DNA of 64,000 nucleotides from assembly GCF_017976235.1 (NCBI RefSeq), contig NZ_JACVHC010000003.1, positions 682,001-746,000 on the forward strand. The letters run 5' to 3'. This DNA comes from Pseudomonas anatoliensis (GTDB lineage Bacteria > Pseudomonadota > Gammaproteobacteria > Pseudomonadales > Pseudomonadaceae). The notes under the pieces are model-generated. The model did not search any database. It worked only from the letters and a program-made list of their open reading frames with translations, and was not told the DNA's origin. Both the position numbers and the translations under genes were made by a program. Below are positions 47,221 to 58,851 of this stretch, one piece after another (position 1 is the first letter of the stretch; every line of letters starts with the position of its first letter).

Positions 47221-48081
47221 TTAAACCGCGGCAGCGCCGCCGACGATTTCCGAGATCTCTTGGGTGATCGCAGCCTGACGCGCCTTGTTGTAGATCAGCT
47301 GCAAATCGCTGATCAAATCACCGGCGTTGTCGGTAGCGTTCTTCATCGCGATCATCCGCGCAGCTTGCTCAGCCGCGTTGTTCTCGACCACCGCCTGGTA
47401 GACCTGCGACTCGACGTAACGGACCATCAAGCCATCAAGCAGCTCTTTGGCGTCCGGTTCGTAGAGATAGTCCCAGTGGTGCTTGAGACCCTGATCCGGG
47501 GTTGCCACCAGTGGAATCAACTGCTCCACGGTAGGCTGCTGCGTCATGGTGTTGATGAACTTGTTGGACACCACGGACAGGCGATCAATACGGCCATCCA
47601 GGTAGGCATCCAGCATCACCTTGACGCTGCCGATCAGATCATTGATCGACGGCTCTTCACCCAGGTGGCTGATAGCTGCAACGACGTTACCGCCGAAGTT
47701 ACGGAAAAAGGCCGCACCCTTGCTACCAACGACACACAGATCAATCTCGACGCCGTTTTCGCGGTTTACCGCCATGTCCTTGACCAGGGCCTTGAACAGG
47801 TTGGTGTTCAAGCCGCCGCACAAACCACGGTCACTGCTCACCACAACATAACCAACACGCTTGATTTCGCGGTCGATCATGAACGGGTGGCGGTATTCCG
47901 GGTTGGCGTTGGCCAGATGCCCAATTACCTGGCGGATACGCTCCGCATAAGGACGGCTAGCAGCCATGCGCATTTGTGCCTTGCGCATTTTGCTGACCGC
48001 CACTTTTTCCATGGCGCTGGTAATCTTTTGCGTGCTTTTGATGCTCGCAATCTTACTGCGAATCTCTTTTGCGCCTGCCAT
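47221..48081 (-). CDS. atpG: ATP synthase F1 subunit gamma
   Basis: This 286-residue central stalk subunit starts '[36 protein letters not shown]', the conserved N-terminal helix. It ends with the matching C-terminal helix ('[36 protein letters not shown]'). It is separated from atpA by 50 nt containing a strong hairpin. Confidence 0.97.
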   Translation of the reverse strand: MAGAKEIRSKIASIKSTQKITSAMEKVAVSKMRKAQMRMAASRPYAERIRQVIGHLANANPEYRHPFMIDREIKRVGYVVVSSDRGLCGGLNTNLFKALVKDMAVNRENGVEIDLCVVGSKGAAFFRNFGGNVVAAISHLGEEPSINDLIGSVKVMLDAYLDGRIDRLSVVSNKFINTMTQQPTVEQLIPLVATPDQGLKHHWDYLYEPDAKELLDGLMVRYVESQVYQAVVENNAAEQAARMIAMKNATDNAGDLISDLQLIYNKARQAAITQEISEIVGGAAAV

Positions 48082-48102
48082 GTAACACCTATCAGGTTAG
48101 CA

Positions 48103-48126
48103 AGCGGGAGCCTCGCGGCTCCCGCT
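48103..48126. promoter_or_regulatory. intercistronic hairpin between atpA and atpG
   Basis: AGCGGGAGCC-TCGC-GGCTCCCGCT is a perfect 10-bp stem with a 4-base loop, 6 nt after the atpA stop, with no T run. It is probably an mRNA-stability or partial-termination element that tunes alpha versus gamma levels; inferred. Confidence 0.7.
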
Positions 48127-48131
48127 GCGGC

Positions 48132-49676
48132 TTACCAGGTTTGGGTGGCCTTGAACTTCTCGATACCGGCTTTCATGCCAGCGTCGATTTCGTCATTGAA
48201 GTCACCTTTAACGTTGATCTTGGCCATCAAATCGGCGTGATCGCGGTTGAAGTAAGCAATCAGCGCTTGTTCGAAGCTGCCGATCTTGGCGATTTCAATG
48301 TCAGTCAGGAACCCACGCTCAGCGGCATACAGCGACAGCGCCATGTCAGCGATCGACATTGGTGCGTATTGCTTCTGCTTCATCAGCTCGGTAACGCGCT
48401 GACCATGCTCAAGTTGCTTACGGGTCGCTTCGTCCAGGTCAGAAGCGAACTGGGCGAATGCCGCCAGTTCACGGTACTGAGCCAGAGCGGTACGGATACC
48501 ACCGGAGAGCTTCTTGATGATCTTGGTCTGAGCGGCACCACCCACACGGGATACCGAAACACCGGCGTTCACTGCAGGGCGGATGCCCGAGTTGAACATG
48601 GCCGATTCCAGGAAGATCTGACCGTCGGTGATCGAGATCACGTTGGTCGGAACGAACGCGGAAACGTCGCCAGCCTGGGTTTCGATGATCGGCAGTGCGG
48701 TCAGGGAACCGGTTTTGCCGGTCACTGCGCCGTTGGTGAACTTCTCTACGTATTCTTCCGAAACGCGGGATGCGCGCTCCAGCAGACGGGAGTGGAGATA
48801 GAACACGTCGCCTGGGTAAGCTTCACGGCCTGGTGGACGGCGCAGCAGCAGGGAAATCTGGCGGTAAGCCACTGCTTGCTTGGACAGATCGTCATAAACG
48901 ATCAGCGCGTCTTCACCGCGGTCGCGGAAGAATTCACCCATGGTGCAACCGGAGTACGGTGCCAGGAACTGCAGCGCAGGAGATTCCGAAGCACTGGCAG
49001 CCACGATGATCGTGTTGGCCAGGGCGCCGTTCTCTTCCAGCTTGCGAACCACGTTGGCGATGGTCGATTGTTTCTGACCGATCGCTACGTAGACGCAGAA
49101 AATGCCGCTGTCTTTCTGATTGATGATCGCGTCGATCGCCAGAGCGGTTTTACCGATCTGACGGTCACCGATGATCAGCTCACGCTGGCCACGGCCGACA
49201 GGAATCATGGCATCGACAGCCTTGTAGCCAGTCTGTACAGGCTGGTCTACCGACTTACGCCAGATCACGCCTGGAGCAACTTTCTCGACCGCGTCGGTCT
49301 GAGTGTTGCCCAGTGGACCCTTGCCATCAACAGGGTTACCCAGTGCGTCGACCACGCGACCCAGCAGTTCCTTACCAACAGGAACCTCGAGGATGCGGCC
49401 GGTGCACTTGGCGCTCATGCCTTCGGCAAGAGACTGGTAAGCGCCCAATACAACGGCACCTACGGAGTCTTGCTCCAGGTTGAGGGCCATACCGTAGACG
49501 CCGCCCGGAAACTCGATCATCTCGCCGTACATTACGTCGGCCAGACCGTGAATCCGCACGATGCCGTCAGATACGCTGACGACAGTGCCTTCGTTACGGG
49601 CTTGGGAGGTCACATCGAGCTTGTCGATGCGGCCCTTGATAATTTCACTTATTTCGGAAGGATTGAGTTGCTGCAT
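48132..49676 (-). CDS. atpA: ATP synthase F1 subunit alpha
   Basis: This 514-residue nucleotide-binding subunit has Walker A '[13 protein letters not shown]', '[17 protein letters not shown]' and '[23 protein letters not shown]'. The C-terminus 'KFKATQTW' is the pseudomonad form. It is preceded by atpH with a 21-nt gap. No anomalies were seen. Confidence 0.98.
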   Translation of the reverse strand: MQQLNPSEISEIIKGRIDKLDVTSQARNEGTVVSVSDGIVRIHGLADVMYGEMIEFPGGVYGMALNLEQDSVGAVVLGAYQSLAEGMSAKCTGRILEVPVGKELLGRVVDALGNPVDGKGPLGNTQTDAVEKVAPGVIWRKSVDQPVQTGYKAVDAMIPVGRGQRELIIGDRQIGKTALAIDAIINQKDSGIFCVYVAIGQKQSTIANVVRKLEENGALANTIIVAASASESPALQFLAPYSGCTMGEFFRDRGEDALIVYDDLSKQAVAYRQISLLLRRPPGREAYPGDVFYLHSRLLERASRVSEEYVEKFTNGAVTGKTGSLTALPIIETQAGDVSAFVPTNVISITDGQIFLESAMFNSGIRPAVNAGVSVSRVGGAAQTKIIKKLSGGIRTALAQYRELAAFAQFASDLDEATRKQLEHGQRVTELMKQKQYAPMSIADMALSLYAAERGFLTDIEIAKIGSFEQALIAYFNRDHADLMAKINVKGDFNDEIDAGMKAGIEKFKATQTW

Positions 49677-49697
49677 TGCTCTGCTGCCCCTTCAAAC

Positions 49698-50234
49698 TCA
49701 AGATTTCAATGCTTCGGCAAGTTTCGCGATTTTGCCGCGAATCGAGCCATCGATAACCAGGTCGCCGGCGCGGATGACAACACCCCCAATAAGGGCTTTA
49801 TCTTCCTCGACTTGCAGGCGCACTTCCCGGTTGAGTCGTGCACTGAGAACCTTGGCGAGTTTGTCTTGCTGTTCTTGGTTCAATGCAAAAGCACTGGTCA
49901 CTTCAACGTCTACCGACTTCTCTTGCTCGGCCTTGTACAGGTCGAAAAGAGCGGCTATCTCCGGCAGAAGCGGGAGACGGTCGTTTTCGGCAACGACATT
50001 GATGAAGTTCTGTGCCTTTGCATCAAACTTGTCGCCGCACACGTCAATAAACGTGGCGGCCTTTTCTGCGCTCGTCAGTCGCGGGGCCTTGAGCACGCGC
50101 TGCATGGTGTCGTCTTGCGACACCGCTGCAGCCAGGCCGAGCATGGCTGACCAATTGGCCAGTTGCTGGTGGGCCTGAGCGTGCTCGAAGGCCGCCTTAG
50201 CGTAAGGTCGGGCCAACGTGGTCAGTTCTGCCAT
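49698..50234 (-). CDS. atpH: ATP synthase F1 subunit delta
   Basis: This 178-residue peripheral stalk subunit has '[14 protein letters not shown]' at the N-terminus and the C-terminal '[29 protein letters not shown]' signature. It links F1 to the b-dimer. It is 12 nt from atpF. Confidence 0.97.
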   Translation of the reverse strand: MAELTTLARPYAKAAFEHAQAHQQLANWSAMLGLAAAVSQDDTMQRVLKAPRLTSAEKAATFIDVCGDKFDAKAQNFINVVAENDRLPLLPEIAALFDLYKAEQEKSVDVEVTSAFALNQEQQDKLAKVLSARLNREVRLQVEEDKALIGGVVIRAGDLVIDGSIRGKIAKLAEALKS

Positions 50235-50246
50235 GATCGCCCTCGC

Positions 50247-50717
50247 TTAGATTTCAGCAGCCAGTTGGTTAACCAGCTCTGCGTGCGCGTTTTGATCGAT
50301 TGTGGCACCCAGGATCTTCTCGGCGCCGCCGACAGCCAGCAAACCCACTTGGGCGCGCAGCTTGTCTTTGACACTGTTCAGTTCCTGTTCGATCTCGGCT
50401 TGAGCCTGAACCTTCACACGGTCAGCGTCGACACGGGCCTTTTCAACGGCCTCTTCGACAATCTGGTTACCGCGTTTCTTGGCTTGCTCGATGATTTCAG
50501 CTGCCTGAGCTTTCGCTTCGCGCAGTTGCTGACCCGCTTTTTCTTGGGCCAACTCCAGGTCGCGAGCTGCACGGCTGGCAGCGTCCAGACCATCAGCGAT
50601 CTTCTTTTGACGTTCGTGCAGAGCAGCAATGACCGGAGGCCAAACATACTTCATGCAGAACAGTACAAAAATCAGGAACGCAACGGACTGGCCAATCAGG
50701 GTCGCATTAATGTTCAC
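50247..50717 (-). CDS. atpF: ATP synthase F0 subunit b
   Basis: This 156-residue protein has an N-terminal membrane helix (residues 5-27, '[25 protein letters not shown]') and a long charged coiled coil (about 35-135). It begins with GTG at 50717, the only start that gives the family N-terminus [10 protein letters not shown]. It forms the peripheral stalk dimer. Confidence 0.97.
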   Translation of the reverse strand: MNINATLIGQSVAFLIFVLFCMKYVWPPVIAALHERQKKIADGLDAASRAARDLELAQEKAGQQLREAKAQAAEIIEQAKKRGNQIVEEAVEKARVDADRVKVQAQAEIEQELNSVKDKLRAQVGLLAVGGAEKILGATIDQNAHAELVNQLAAEI

Positions 50718-50776
50718 GCCAACACCTCGCAGTTACGTTGTCCATCACATCAAATTACTCGGAAGAATCCGGGTAA

Positions 50777-51049
<273 letters not shown>

Positions 51050-51121
51050 TTACGTCGTATGGTTTAGGTTTTTTAGATTAAAGCGGTAAAACAAATCGTT
51101 TCAGGTGCCCTGTGAAGAGCC

Positions 51122-51143
51122 CCTTCCCGTTTGACCGGGAAGG
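51122..51143. promoter_or_regulatory. intercistronic hairpin between atpB and atpE
   Basis: CCTTCCCG-TTTGAC-CGGGAAGG is a perfect 8-bp stem in the 133-nt gap after the atpB stop. No T run follows on the minus strand. Its position before atpE, the most abundantly needed subunit, suggests an RNA-processing or stability function; inferred. Confidence 0.65.
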
Positions 51144-51167
51144 ACATCAGACTAGTCGAGACTGGCC

Positions 51168-52461
<1,294 letters not shown>

Positions 52462-52538
52462 CACGTTTGCTCTCCAATGGTCGGCTGCCAGAATTCAATA
52501 ACTTGGCATAATTTGTGCCGACAAAATGCGCGCAGAGT

Positions 52539-52560
52539 ATAGGGGCGGTTCTGCCCCTAT
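52539..52560. terminator. hairpin between parB and the atp operon
   Basis: ATAGGGGC-GGTTCT-GCCCCTAT is a perfect 8-bp stem, 50 nt past the parB stop and 78 nt before atpI. The T run is weak. It is a likely terminator of the mnmG-rsmG-parA-parB operon that shields the atp promoter. Confidence 0.55.
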
Positions 52561-52609
52561 TCAACTGTCAGGTAGTGATTTCCGACTGCCCGCTACATGA
52601 GGAAATGTT

Positions 52610-53482
52610 TCAGCGGATGTGAGCGAGCACACCTTGAAGCTCATCGAGGGAGTTGTAACCGATCACCAACTGCCCCTTTCCCTTCTTCCCGTGGCGAATC
52701 TGCACCGCAGAGCCTAGGCGCTCGGCCAGACGCTGTTCGAGCCGGGCAATATCCGGGTCGGGTTTGGTCGCTTCCACAGGCTCCGGTTTGCCACTCAACC
52801 ACTGGCGAACCAGTGCTTCAGTCTGGCGCACGGTGAGACCTCGTGCGACAACATGTCGCGCCCCTTCGACCTGTTGATTGTCCGGCAGACCGAGCAAAGC
52901 ACGGGCATGACCCATTTCCAGGTCGCCGTGAGACAGCATGGTCTTGATGACTTCCGGCAGCGCAATAAGCCGCAACAAGTTAGCCACAGTCACGCGGGAC
53001 TTACCCACAGCCTCGGCAACTTGTTGCTGAGTCAGCTGGAATTCCTGCTGCAAGCGTTGCAGGGCGACCGCTTCCTCGATCGGGTTGAGGTCTTCGCGCT
53101 GAATGTTCTCGATCAGTGCGATAGCGATCGCCGTTTCATCCGGCACATCGCGGACCATCGCCGGGATGGTTTCCTGTCCGGCCTGCTGGCTGGCGCGCCA
53201 GCGGCGTTCACCCGCGATGATTTCGAAGCGGCCTTCACCAATCGGGCGAACCACGATCGGTTGCATCACGCCTTGTGCCTTGATCGACTGCGCCAGCTCT
53301 TCCAGCGCCTGCGGGTCCATGTCCCGACGAGGCTGGTATTTGCCGCGCTGGAGCAAGTCCAGCGGCAGGTGTTGCAGCTCACGCGTGTCAGCTTGCGCGG
53401 CTTGTTCTTCCAGCGAGCTGACAGTCGGACCACTCAGCAGTGCATCCAGTCCACGTCCGAGACCTCGTTTCTTGACGGCCAT
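52610..53482 (-). CDS. parB: chromosome partitioning protein ParB
   Basis: This 290-residue DNA-binding CTPase clamp loads at parS and spreads to form the partition complex. The N-terminal 'KKRGLGRGLDALL' is followed by the CTP-binding box with 'GERRWRASQQAG', a helix-turn-helix ('LTQQQVAEAVGKSRVTVANLLRLIALP') and a C-terminal dimerisation domain. It sits 9 nt after parA. Two parS sites for it are in this window (154 and 13511). Confidence 0.97.
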   Translation of the reverse strand: MAVKKRGLGRGLDALLSGPTVSSLEEQAAQADTRELQHLPLDLLQRGKYQPRRDMDPQALEELAQSIKAQGVMQPIVVRPIGEGRFEIIAGERRWRASQQAGQETIPAMVRDVPDETAIAIALIENIQREDLNPIEEAVALQRLQQEFQLTQQQVAEAVGKSRVTVANLLRLIALPEVIKTMLSHGDLEMGHARALLGLPDNQQVEGARHVVARGLTVRQTEALVRQWLSGKPEPVEATKPDPDIARLEQRLAERLGSAVQIRHGKKGKGQLVIGYNSLDELQGVLAHIR

Positions 53483-53491
53483 GGGGATTCC

Positions 53492-54289
53492 TTAAGTTGC
53501 CTGAGCGGCGGCAATGCGTGAATTTTTGCGCTGACGACGAACCATCTCGCCTGCCAGCGCCAGGTAGGCCAGCGCGCCGCGCGATTGCTTGTCGTACGCC
53601 AGAGCCGGCATGCCGTAGCTCGGCGCTTCGGCGAGGCGGATATTGCGCGGAATGACCGTGTCGTACAGTTGCTCGCCAAAGTGTTCCTTGAGCTGCGCCG
53701 AGACATCGTTCATCAGGCTCAGGCGCGGGTCGTACATGGTGCGCAACAAACCTTCGACTTTCAGATTCGGGTTAAGCAGCTCGGCGATACGCTTGATGTT
53801 ATCCACAAGGTCGCTCAAACCTTCGAGCGCAAAGTACTCGCACTGCATGGGGATAATCACCCCGTCAGCGGCAACCAGTGCGTTCAGCGTGAGCATCGAC
53901 AGCGATGGTGGGCAGTCGATCAGAATGTAATCGTAGTTTTCGCGGATCGGCGCCAGCGCGCTGCGCAGGCGGCTCTCCTTCATCTGCATTTCCAGCAGAA
54001 CCACTTCAGCGGCTGTCAGGTCGCGGTTGGCCGGCAGCAGTTGATAACCGCCATGCTCGGAATAGTGCATGGCCTGAGCCAGATCGCATTCGCCGATCAG
54101 CAGGTCATAGACCGAGTTTTCCAGGCCGTGTTTATCCACACCGCTACCCATGGTGGCGTTGCCCTGTGGATCGAGATCGATCAACAGCACCCGGCGCTTG
54201 GTCGCGACCAGGGATGCTGCGAGGTTGATGCAGGTGGTGGTCTTGCCCACACCACCCTTTTGGTTCGCTATCGCGAATACCTTAGCCAT
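53492..54289 (-). CDS. parA: chromosome partitioning ATPase ParA (Soj)
   Basis: This 265-residue Walker-type ATPase has the deviant Walker A 'KGGVGKTTTCINLAA', Walker A' 'LLIDLDPQGNATMGSG' and Walker B 'YILIDCPPSLS'. It binds DNA non-specifically and, with ParB, positions the origin. The ATG at 54289 (MAKVFAIANQ) is preferred over one six codons upstream because family proteins start there. It is 18 nt after rsmG. Confidence 0.97.
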   Translation of the reverse strand: MAKVFAIANQKGGVGKTTTCINLAASLVATKRRVLLIDLDPQGNATMGSGVDKHGLENSVYDLLIGECDLAQAMHYSEHGGYQLLPANRDLTAAEVVLLEMQMKESRLRSALAPIRENYDYILIDCPPSLSMLTLNALVAADGVIIPMQCEYFALEGLSDLVDNIKRIAELLNPNLKVEGLLRTMYDPRLSLMNDVSAQLKEHFGEQLYDTVIPRNIRLAEAPSYGMPALAYDKQSRGALAYLALAGEMVRRQRKNSRIAAAQAT

Positions 54290-54307
54290 TCTTGCTTGTG
54301 TTCCCAA

Positions 54308-54952
54308 TCATGCCGTGCGGCGCAGTATCAGCAGATGGCGTTGGCCTTGGCAACCGGGTACGGCCAGGGCGTGTTCGCTATCGAGTTTGAAGTCTGCCGG
54401 CAATGCTACCAGCTCATCGGCCGGATGAACGCCCTTCATTGCCAGCCAGCGTGTATCGGCATCGCCGAGGTGGCGAGTCCAGTTGCTGAAGTTTTCCATG
54501 CTGCTGAACGCCCGGGAAATGATCCCGTTGAACGGCTCAGCAGGCTGGAAGGCTTCGACACGACTGTGGATAACTTGCAGGTTATCCAGTTTCAGTTCGA
54601 GTTTGACCTGAGTCAGGAAGCGGGTTTTTTTGCCGTTACTGTCCAGACAGGTCACTTGCGAGTCCGGATACAGGATCGCCAACGGGATCCCCGGCATACC
54701 GCCGCCACTGCCGACGTCGAGCCAGCGGCCGTTTTCGATGAACGACATCACGCTCAGGCTATCGAGCAAGTGACGCGACACCATTTCGTCCGGATCGCGC
54801 ACAGCCGTGAGGTTGTAGGCCTGGTTCCATTTGATCAACAAGGCCAGATAACCCAACAGCAATTCGTGCTGGGTTTCAGTGAGATTGATCCCGAGCTCAC
54901 GGGCTCCTGTGGATAACTCTTCGGCGTGTTGCGAAGTGACCTTAGAACTCAA
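54308..54952 (-). CDS. rsmG: 16S rRNA (guanine-527-N7)-methyltransferase
   Basis: This 214-residue SAM-dependent enzyme methylates G527 of 16S rRNA. The motifs '[25 protein letters not shown]', '[17 protein letters not shown]' and 'SRAFSSM' are characteristic. It overlaps the mnmG stop by 4 nt. Two exact DnaA boxes (54565 and 54908) lie inside the gene. Confidence 0.97.
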   Translation of the reverse strand: MSSKVTSQHAEELSTGARELGINLTETQHELLLGYLALLIKWNQAYNLTAVRDPDEMVSRHLLDSLSVMSFIENGRWLDVGSGGGMPGIPLAILYPDSQVTCLDSNGKKTRFLTQVKLELKLDNLQVIHSRVEAFQPAEPFNGIISRAFSSMENFSNWTRHLGDADTRWLAMKGVHPADELVALPADFKLDSEHALAVPGCQGQRHLLILRRTA

Positions 54953-56850
54953 GCGCTTTGCTCCAACTGACGGCCCGCGCCGCGTTTTTTCAAATGAATC
55001 ATCAACAGCGAAATCGCTGCCGGGGTCACGCCCGGGATCCGTGAAGCCTGACCCAGCGTCTCTGGACGAGTGGCGCCGAGCTTGCTCTGGATCTCCTTGG
55101 AGAGACCGGAAATGTTGGTGTAGTCGATATCCACAGGCAGTTTCGTGTCTTCGCTGGCGCGCAGACGAGCGATTTCGTCCTGTTGACGGTCAATGTAACC
55201 GGCGTATTTGGTCTTGATCTCGACCTGTTCGGCGACCTGTGGATCTTCGGCGCCGTGCCCGGTCACTTCGACCAGACCAGCGTAGTCGATTTCCGGGCGA
55301 CTCAAGAGGTTGAGCAAGTTGTATTCGTGGGTCAGCGGCGTACCGAATTTTTCTGCGATGGCATCGCCCTGTTGCGTGCCCGGGCGGACCCAGGTGCTTT
55401 TCAGGCGCTGCTCTTCGAGTTCGATGCTTTCACGTTTCTTGCAGAAGGCCGCCCAACGCGCGTCATCGACCAGACCCAGCTCGCGACCTTTTTCGGTCAG
55501 GCGCAGGTCGGCGTTGTCCTCGCGCAGGATCAGGCGGTACTCGGCACGGGAAGTGAACATGCGGTACGGCTCTTGGGTACCCAGGGTGATCAGGTCGTCG
55601 ACCAGAACCCCGATGTACGCCTCATCGCGGCGCGGGCACCAGGCTTCTTTGCCCTTCGCACGCAGTGCGGCGTTGGCCCCGGCCAGCAAACCCTGAGCAC
55701 CAGCTTCTTCGTAACCGGTGGTGCCGTTGATCTGCCCGGCGAAGAACAGACCGCCGATGACTTTGGTTTCCAGGCTGTACTTCAAGTCACGCGGATCGAA
55801 GTAGTCGTACTCGATCGCATAACCGGGACGCACGATGTGCGCGTTTTCCATGCCGCGAATCGATTGCACGATTTGCAATTGCACGTCGAACGGCAAGCTT
55901 GTGGATATCCCGTTCGGGTACAGCTCATGGGTGGTCAAACCTTCCGGTTCGATAAACACCTGATGGCTTTCCTTGTCGGCAAAGCGGTGAATCTTGTCTT
56001 CGATCGACGGGCAATAACGCGGGCCTATGCCTTCGATCTCGCCGGCAGCGGAATACATCGGCGAACGGTCGAGGTTCGCGGCAATGATTTCGTGGGTACG
56101 GGCGTTGGTGTGGGTGATCCAGCAGCTGACTTGCCGCGGATGCTGTTCCTTGTTGCCCATGAACGACATCACCGGGATCGGCGTATCGCCCGGTTGCTCG
56201 GCCATCATCGAGAAATCCACAGACCGGCCATCGATACGCGGCGGTGTGCCGGTTTTCAATCGACCCACACGCAGCGGCATTTCACGCAGACGGTGTGCCA
56301 GAGCAATCGACGGCGGATCACCGGCACGACCGCCGGAGAAATTCTGCAAACCGATGTGGATAAGTCCACCGAGGAAGGTGCCAGTGGTCAACACCACGGA
56401 ATCGGCAAAGAAACGCAGACCCATCTGGGTGACAACACCGCGTACCTGTTCCTGTTCTACGATCAGGTCATCGGCAGCTTGTTGAAATATCCACAGGTTC
56501 GGCTGATTTTCCAGAATTTCGCGGACAGCCGCTTTGTACAAAACCCGGTCGGCTTGCGCACGAGTTGCCCGTACGGCTGGGCCTTTGCGGCTGTTCAATA
56601 CGCGAAACTGGATGCCGCCCTTATCGGTAGCCATGGCCATCGCGCCGCCTAGGGCGTCGATTTCCTTGACCAGATGGCTTTTGCCAATGCCACCGATAGC
56701 GGGGTTGCAGCTCATGGCGCCGAGGGTTTCCACGTTATGCGTCAGCAACAGGGTTTTTGCCCCCATACGTGCTGACGCCAGTGCTGCCTCGGTACCGGCA
56801 TGACCGCCGCCGATGACGATCACTTCAAAACGGGAAGGGAAATCCACCAC
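54949..56850 (-). CDS. mnmG: tRNA uridine-5-carboxymethylaminomethyl modification enzyme MnmG
   Basis: This 633-residue FAD protein, with MnmE, modifies wobble U34 of several tRNAs. The N-terminal '[21 protein letters not shown]' FAD site, '[22 protein letters not shown]' and the C-terminal helical domain are typical. It heads the mnmG-rsmG-parA-parB operon, whose promoter region (56851-57399) carries a DnaA-box cluster. Transcription of this locus near the origin is classically linked to replication control. Confidence 0.97.
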   Translation of the reverse strand: MVDFPSRFEVIVIGGGHAGTEAALASARMGAKTLLLTHNVETLGAMSCNPAIGGIGKSHLVKEIDALGGAMAMATDKGGIQFRVLNSRKGPAVRATRAQADRVLYKAAVREILENQPNLWIFQQAADDLIVEQEQVRGVVTQMGLRFFADSVVLTTGTFLGGLIHIGLQNFSGGRAGDPPSIALAHRLREMPLRVGRLKTGTPPRIDGRSVDFSMMAEQPGDTPIPVMSFMGNKEQHPRQVSCWITHTNARTHEIIAANLDRSPMYSAAGEIEGIGPRYCPSIEDKIHRFADKESHQVFIEPEGLTTHELYPNGISTSLPFDVQLQIVQSIRGMENAHIVRPGYAIEYDYFDPRDLKYSLETKVIGGLFFAGQINGTTGYEEAGAQGLLAGANAALRAKGKEAWCPRRDEAYIGVLVDDLITLGTQEPYRMFTSRAEYRLILREDNADLRLTEKGRELGLVDDARWAAFCKKRESIELEEQRLKSTWVRPGTQQGDAIAEKFGTPLTHEYNLLNLLSRPEIDYAGLVEVTGHGAEDPQVAEQVEIKTKYAGYIDRQQDEIARLRASEDTKLPVDIDYTNISGLSKEIQSKLGATRPETLGQASRIPGVTPAAISLLMIHLKKRGAGRQLEQSA

Positions 56851-57399
56851 GCACCTCGTGCCTGCTTAAGTAGGTAATTCAGGAATAGTTTGAGATCAGG
56901 TTCTGGACCTGGTCGACAAGTATAGGGACTTCGCCCTGCCTAAAGAACCCTCTGAACAAAAATTAACCAGCTGTGGAGAACTCGAGCTTAAAAGAATAAA
57001 AAAGAAAGAAATTTATAAAACCTTTGTTTTAATGCTTATTCTTACTGAGCACGTTTTCTGTGGATAGATCTCTACAGGCCTTATTATTCAATGTGTACAG
57101 AGATTTAAAACCCTGTGACCATGTGGCCATGAGCGGCTTGGATAACCGGTTTAAGCCTGTGGATGAAAGGGGTGGTTATCCACAGAGCGAGTTATATCCA
57201 GTTTTCAGGCCCTGTTATCAACTGACCTCAGTGGCAGTTATTCACAGGGCTTAATCCACAGAAATCTGATGAATGAGCAAATTGCGCGCAGGGGAAATTC
57301 GCTCAGGGAGCATCAATCTGCCCGGCACTTCTGGAATCAATTCAATGATGAGGGAAGCAGACGGGCCGCGAATGGGCCCGCCTGTAAACAGCAGGAAGG
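56851..57399. other. 549-nt intergenic region with AT-rich tract and DnaA-box cluster (second origin-like region)
   Basis: No gene is seen. From 56985 to 57055 the sequence is strongly A/T-rich (runs of AAAGAAAGAAATTTATAAAA type). DnaA boxes follow: exact TTATCCACA at 57176-57184, TTATTCACA at 57238-57246, and one-mismatch copies at 57059-57067, 57158-57166 and 57252-57260. In pseudomonads both the rpmH-dnaA and the gidA (mnmG) regions carry such boxes. A GC hairpin at 57362-57380 follows the mnmE stop and may terminate it. Confidence 0.7.
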
Positions 57400-58770
57400 T
57401 TATTTACCGATGCAGAAGCTGGAAAAGATTCGTCCGAGCAGATCATCGGAGCTGAATGCACCAGTAATTTCACCCAGGGAGTGCTGGGCCTGACGCAAAT
57501 CTTCAGCCAGCAATTCACCAGCCCCGGCCAGCGTCAATTGCGCGCGACCGTGTTCCAGCGCCGCACTCGCGTGGCGCAAGGCTTCAAGATGACGGCGACG
57601 GGCGCTGAAGCTACTTTCTGAGGTTTGCTCGTAGCCCATGCAGGCCTTGAGATGTTCACGCAGCAATTCCAGGCCTTCGCCTGCAGATTTGGCGCTCAGG
57701 CTGATGGTCACATGGCCGTCGTCGCTTGTTTCCAGAGCAATTGCTTCGCCTGTCAGATCAGCTTTATTGCGGATCAACGTGACTTTCGCCGGATCTGGGC
57801 GGATCTCGAGAAATTCCGGCCACAAGGCAAACGGGTCCAACGCTTCAGGCGCCGACGCATCTACGACCAACAGCACCCGATCCGCTTCAGAAATGGCTTT
57901 CAATGCGCGTTCGACGCCGATCTTTTCCACCTGATCGTCGGTATCGCGCAGACCTGCGGTATCCACAACGTGCAGAGGCATACCGTCGATGTGGATATGT
58001 TCGCGCAGAATATCCCGTGTGGTACCGGCAATCTCGGTCACGATCGCTGCCTCACGGCCCGCCAAGGCATTCAGCAGGCTGGACTTGCCGGCATTGGGAC
58101 GGCCGGCAATCACCACGGTCATACCATCGCGAAGCAAGGCACCCTGGCCGGCTTCGCGCAGTACTGTGGATAATTCCTCACGCACTTTGTCGAGCATGCT
58201 CAGTACGTGGCCATCGGCAAGGAAGTCGATTTCTTCTTCCGGGAAGTCGATGGCGGCCTCAACGTAGATACGCAGGCTTATCAGCTGTTCGGTAAGGTTA
58301 TGCACACGCTGGGAGAATGCGCCTTGCAATGAACGAAGGGCATTGCGCGCGGCCTGTGCAGAACTGGCCTCGATCAGGTCGGCAATCGCCTCGGCCTGGG
58401 CCAGGTCGAGTTTGTCATTGAGAAACGCGCGTTCGCTGAATTCACCCGGGCGAGCCAAACGACAGCCCAGCTCCAGGCAACGCTTAAGCAACATGTCCAG
58501 AACGATCGGGCCGCCGTGGCCCTGCAATTCCAGCACGTCTTCCCCGGTAAATGAGTTCGGCCCGGGAAAATACAGCGCAAGACCTTCGTCGAGCACTTGC
58601 TGGTCATCACTGAAAAACGGGCCGTAATGGGCATAACGCGGTTTCAGTTCGCGGCCGGCGATAGCATTGGCCGCAACACTGGCCAGCGGACCGGAAATTC
58701 GGACGATGCCCACACCGCCGCGACCTTGAGCGGTGGCGACAGCTGCAATGGTTTCACGAGGTGCGCTCAT
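57400..58770 (-). CDS. mnmE: tRNA modification GTPase MnmE
   Basis: This 456-residue protein has an N-terminal tetrahydrofolate-binding domain ('[22 protein letters not shown]'), a helical domain, an inserted G domain (about 215-380; '[14 protein letters not shown]', 'DTAGLRDT', 'NKAD') and the C-terminal 'FCIGK' with the catalytic Cys. The ATG at 58770 is preferred over one six codons upstream by family N-terminus. It is transcribed separately from yidC, from which a terminator divides it. An exact DnaA box lies inside at 58165. Confidence 0.96.
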   Translation of the reverse strand: MSAPRETIAAVATAQGRGGVGIVRISGPLASVAANAIAGRELKPRYAHYGPFFSDDQQVLDEGLALYFPGPNSFTGEDVLELQGHGGPIVLDMLLKRCLELGCRLARPGEFSERAFLNDKLDLAQAEAIADLIEASSAQAARNALRSLQGAFSQRVHNLTEQLISLRIYVEAAIDFPEEEIDFLADGHVLSMLDKVREELSTVLREAGQGALLRDGMTVVIAGRPNAGKSSLLNALAGREAAIVTEIAGTTRDILREHIHIDGMPLHVVDTAGLRDTDDQVEKIGVERALKAISEADRVLLVVDASAPEALDPFALWPEFLEIRPDPAKVTLIRNKADLTGEAIALETSDDGHVTISLSAKSAGEGLELLREHLKACMGYEQTSESSFSARRRHLEALRHASAALEHGRAQLTLAGAGELLAEDLRQAQHSLGEITGAFSSDDLLGRIFSSFCIGK

Positions 58771-58802
58771 AAACCGTAATCCAGACAAAAGTGGCAGATA
58801 GC

Positions 58803-58827
58803 AAAACGCCCCACTAGGGGGCGTTTT
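58803..58827. terminator. terminator between yidC and mnmE
   Basis: AAAACGCCCC-ACTAG-GGGGCGTTTT forms a perfect stem with T4/A4 ends, 25 nt past the yidC stop (minus strand). An exact DnaA box (58836-58844) lies between the hairpin and yidC. Confidence 0.85.
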
Positions 58828-58851
58828 GAGTGGTGTTATCCACAGAGCAAG

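Noticed and set aside
48069..50150. 693-codon open frame on the plus strand across atpA/atpH
   Set aside because: It is antisense to strongly conserved atp genes, has no family features and reflects their codon bias.
57269..57493. 74-codon frame between mnmG and mnmE on the plus strand
   Set aside because: It runs into mnmE antisense and has no family features; the DnaA-box region explains the sequence.
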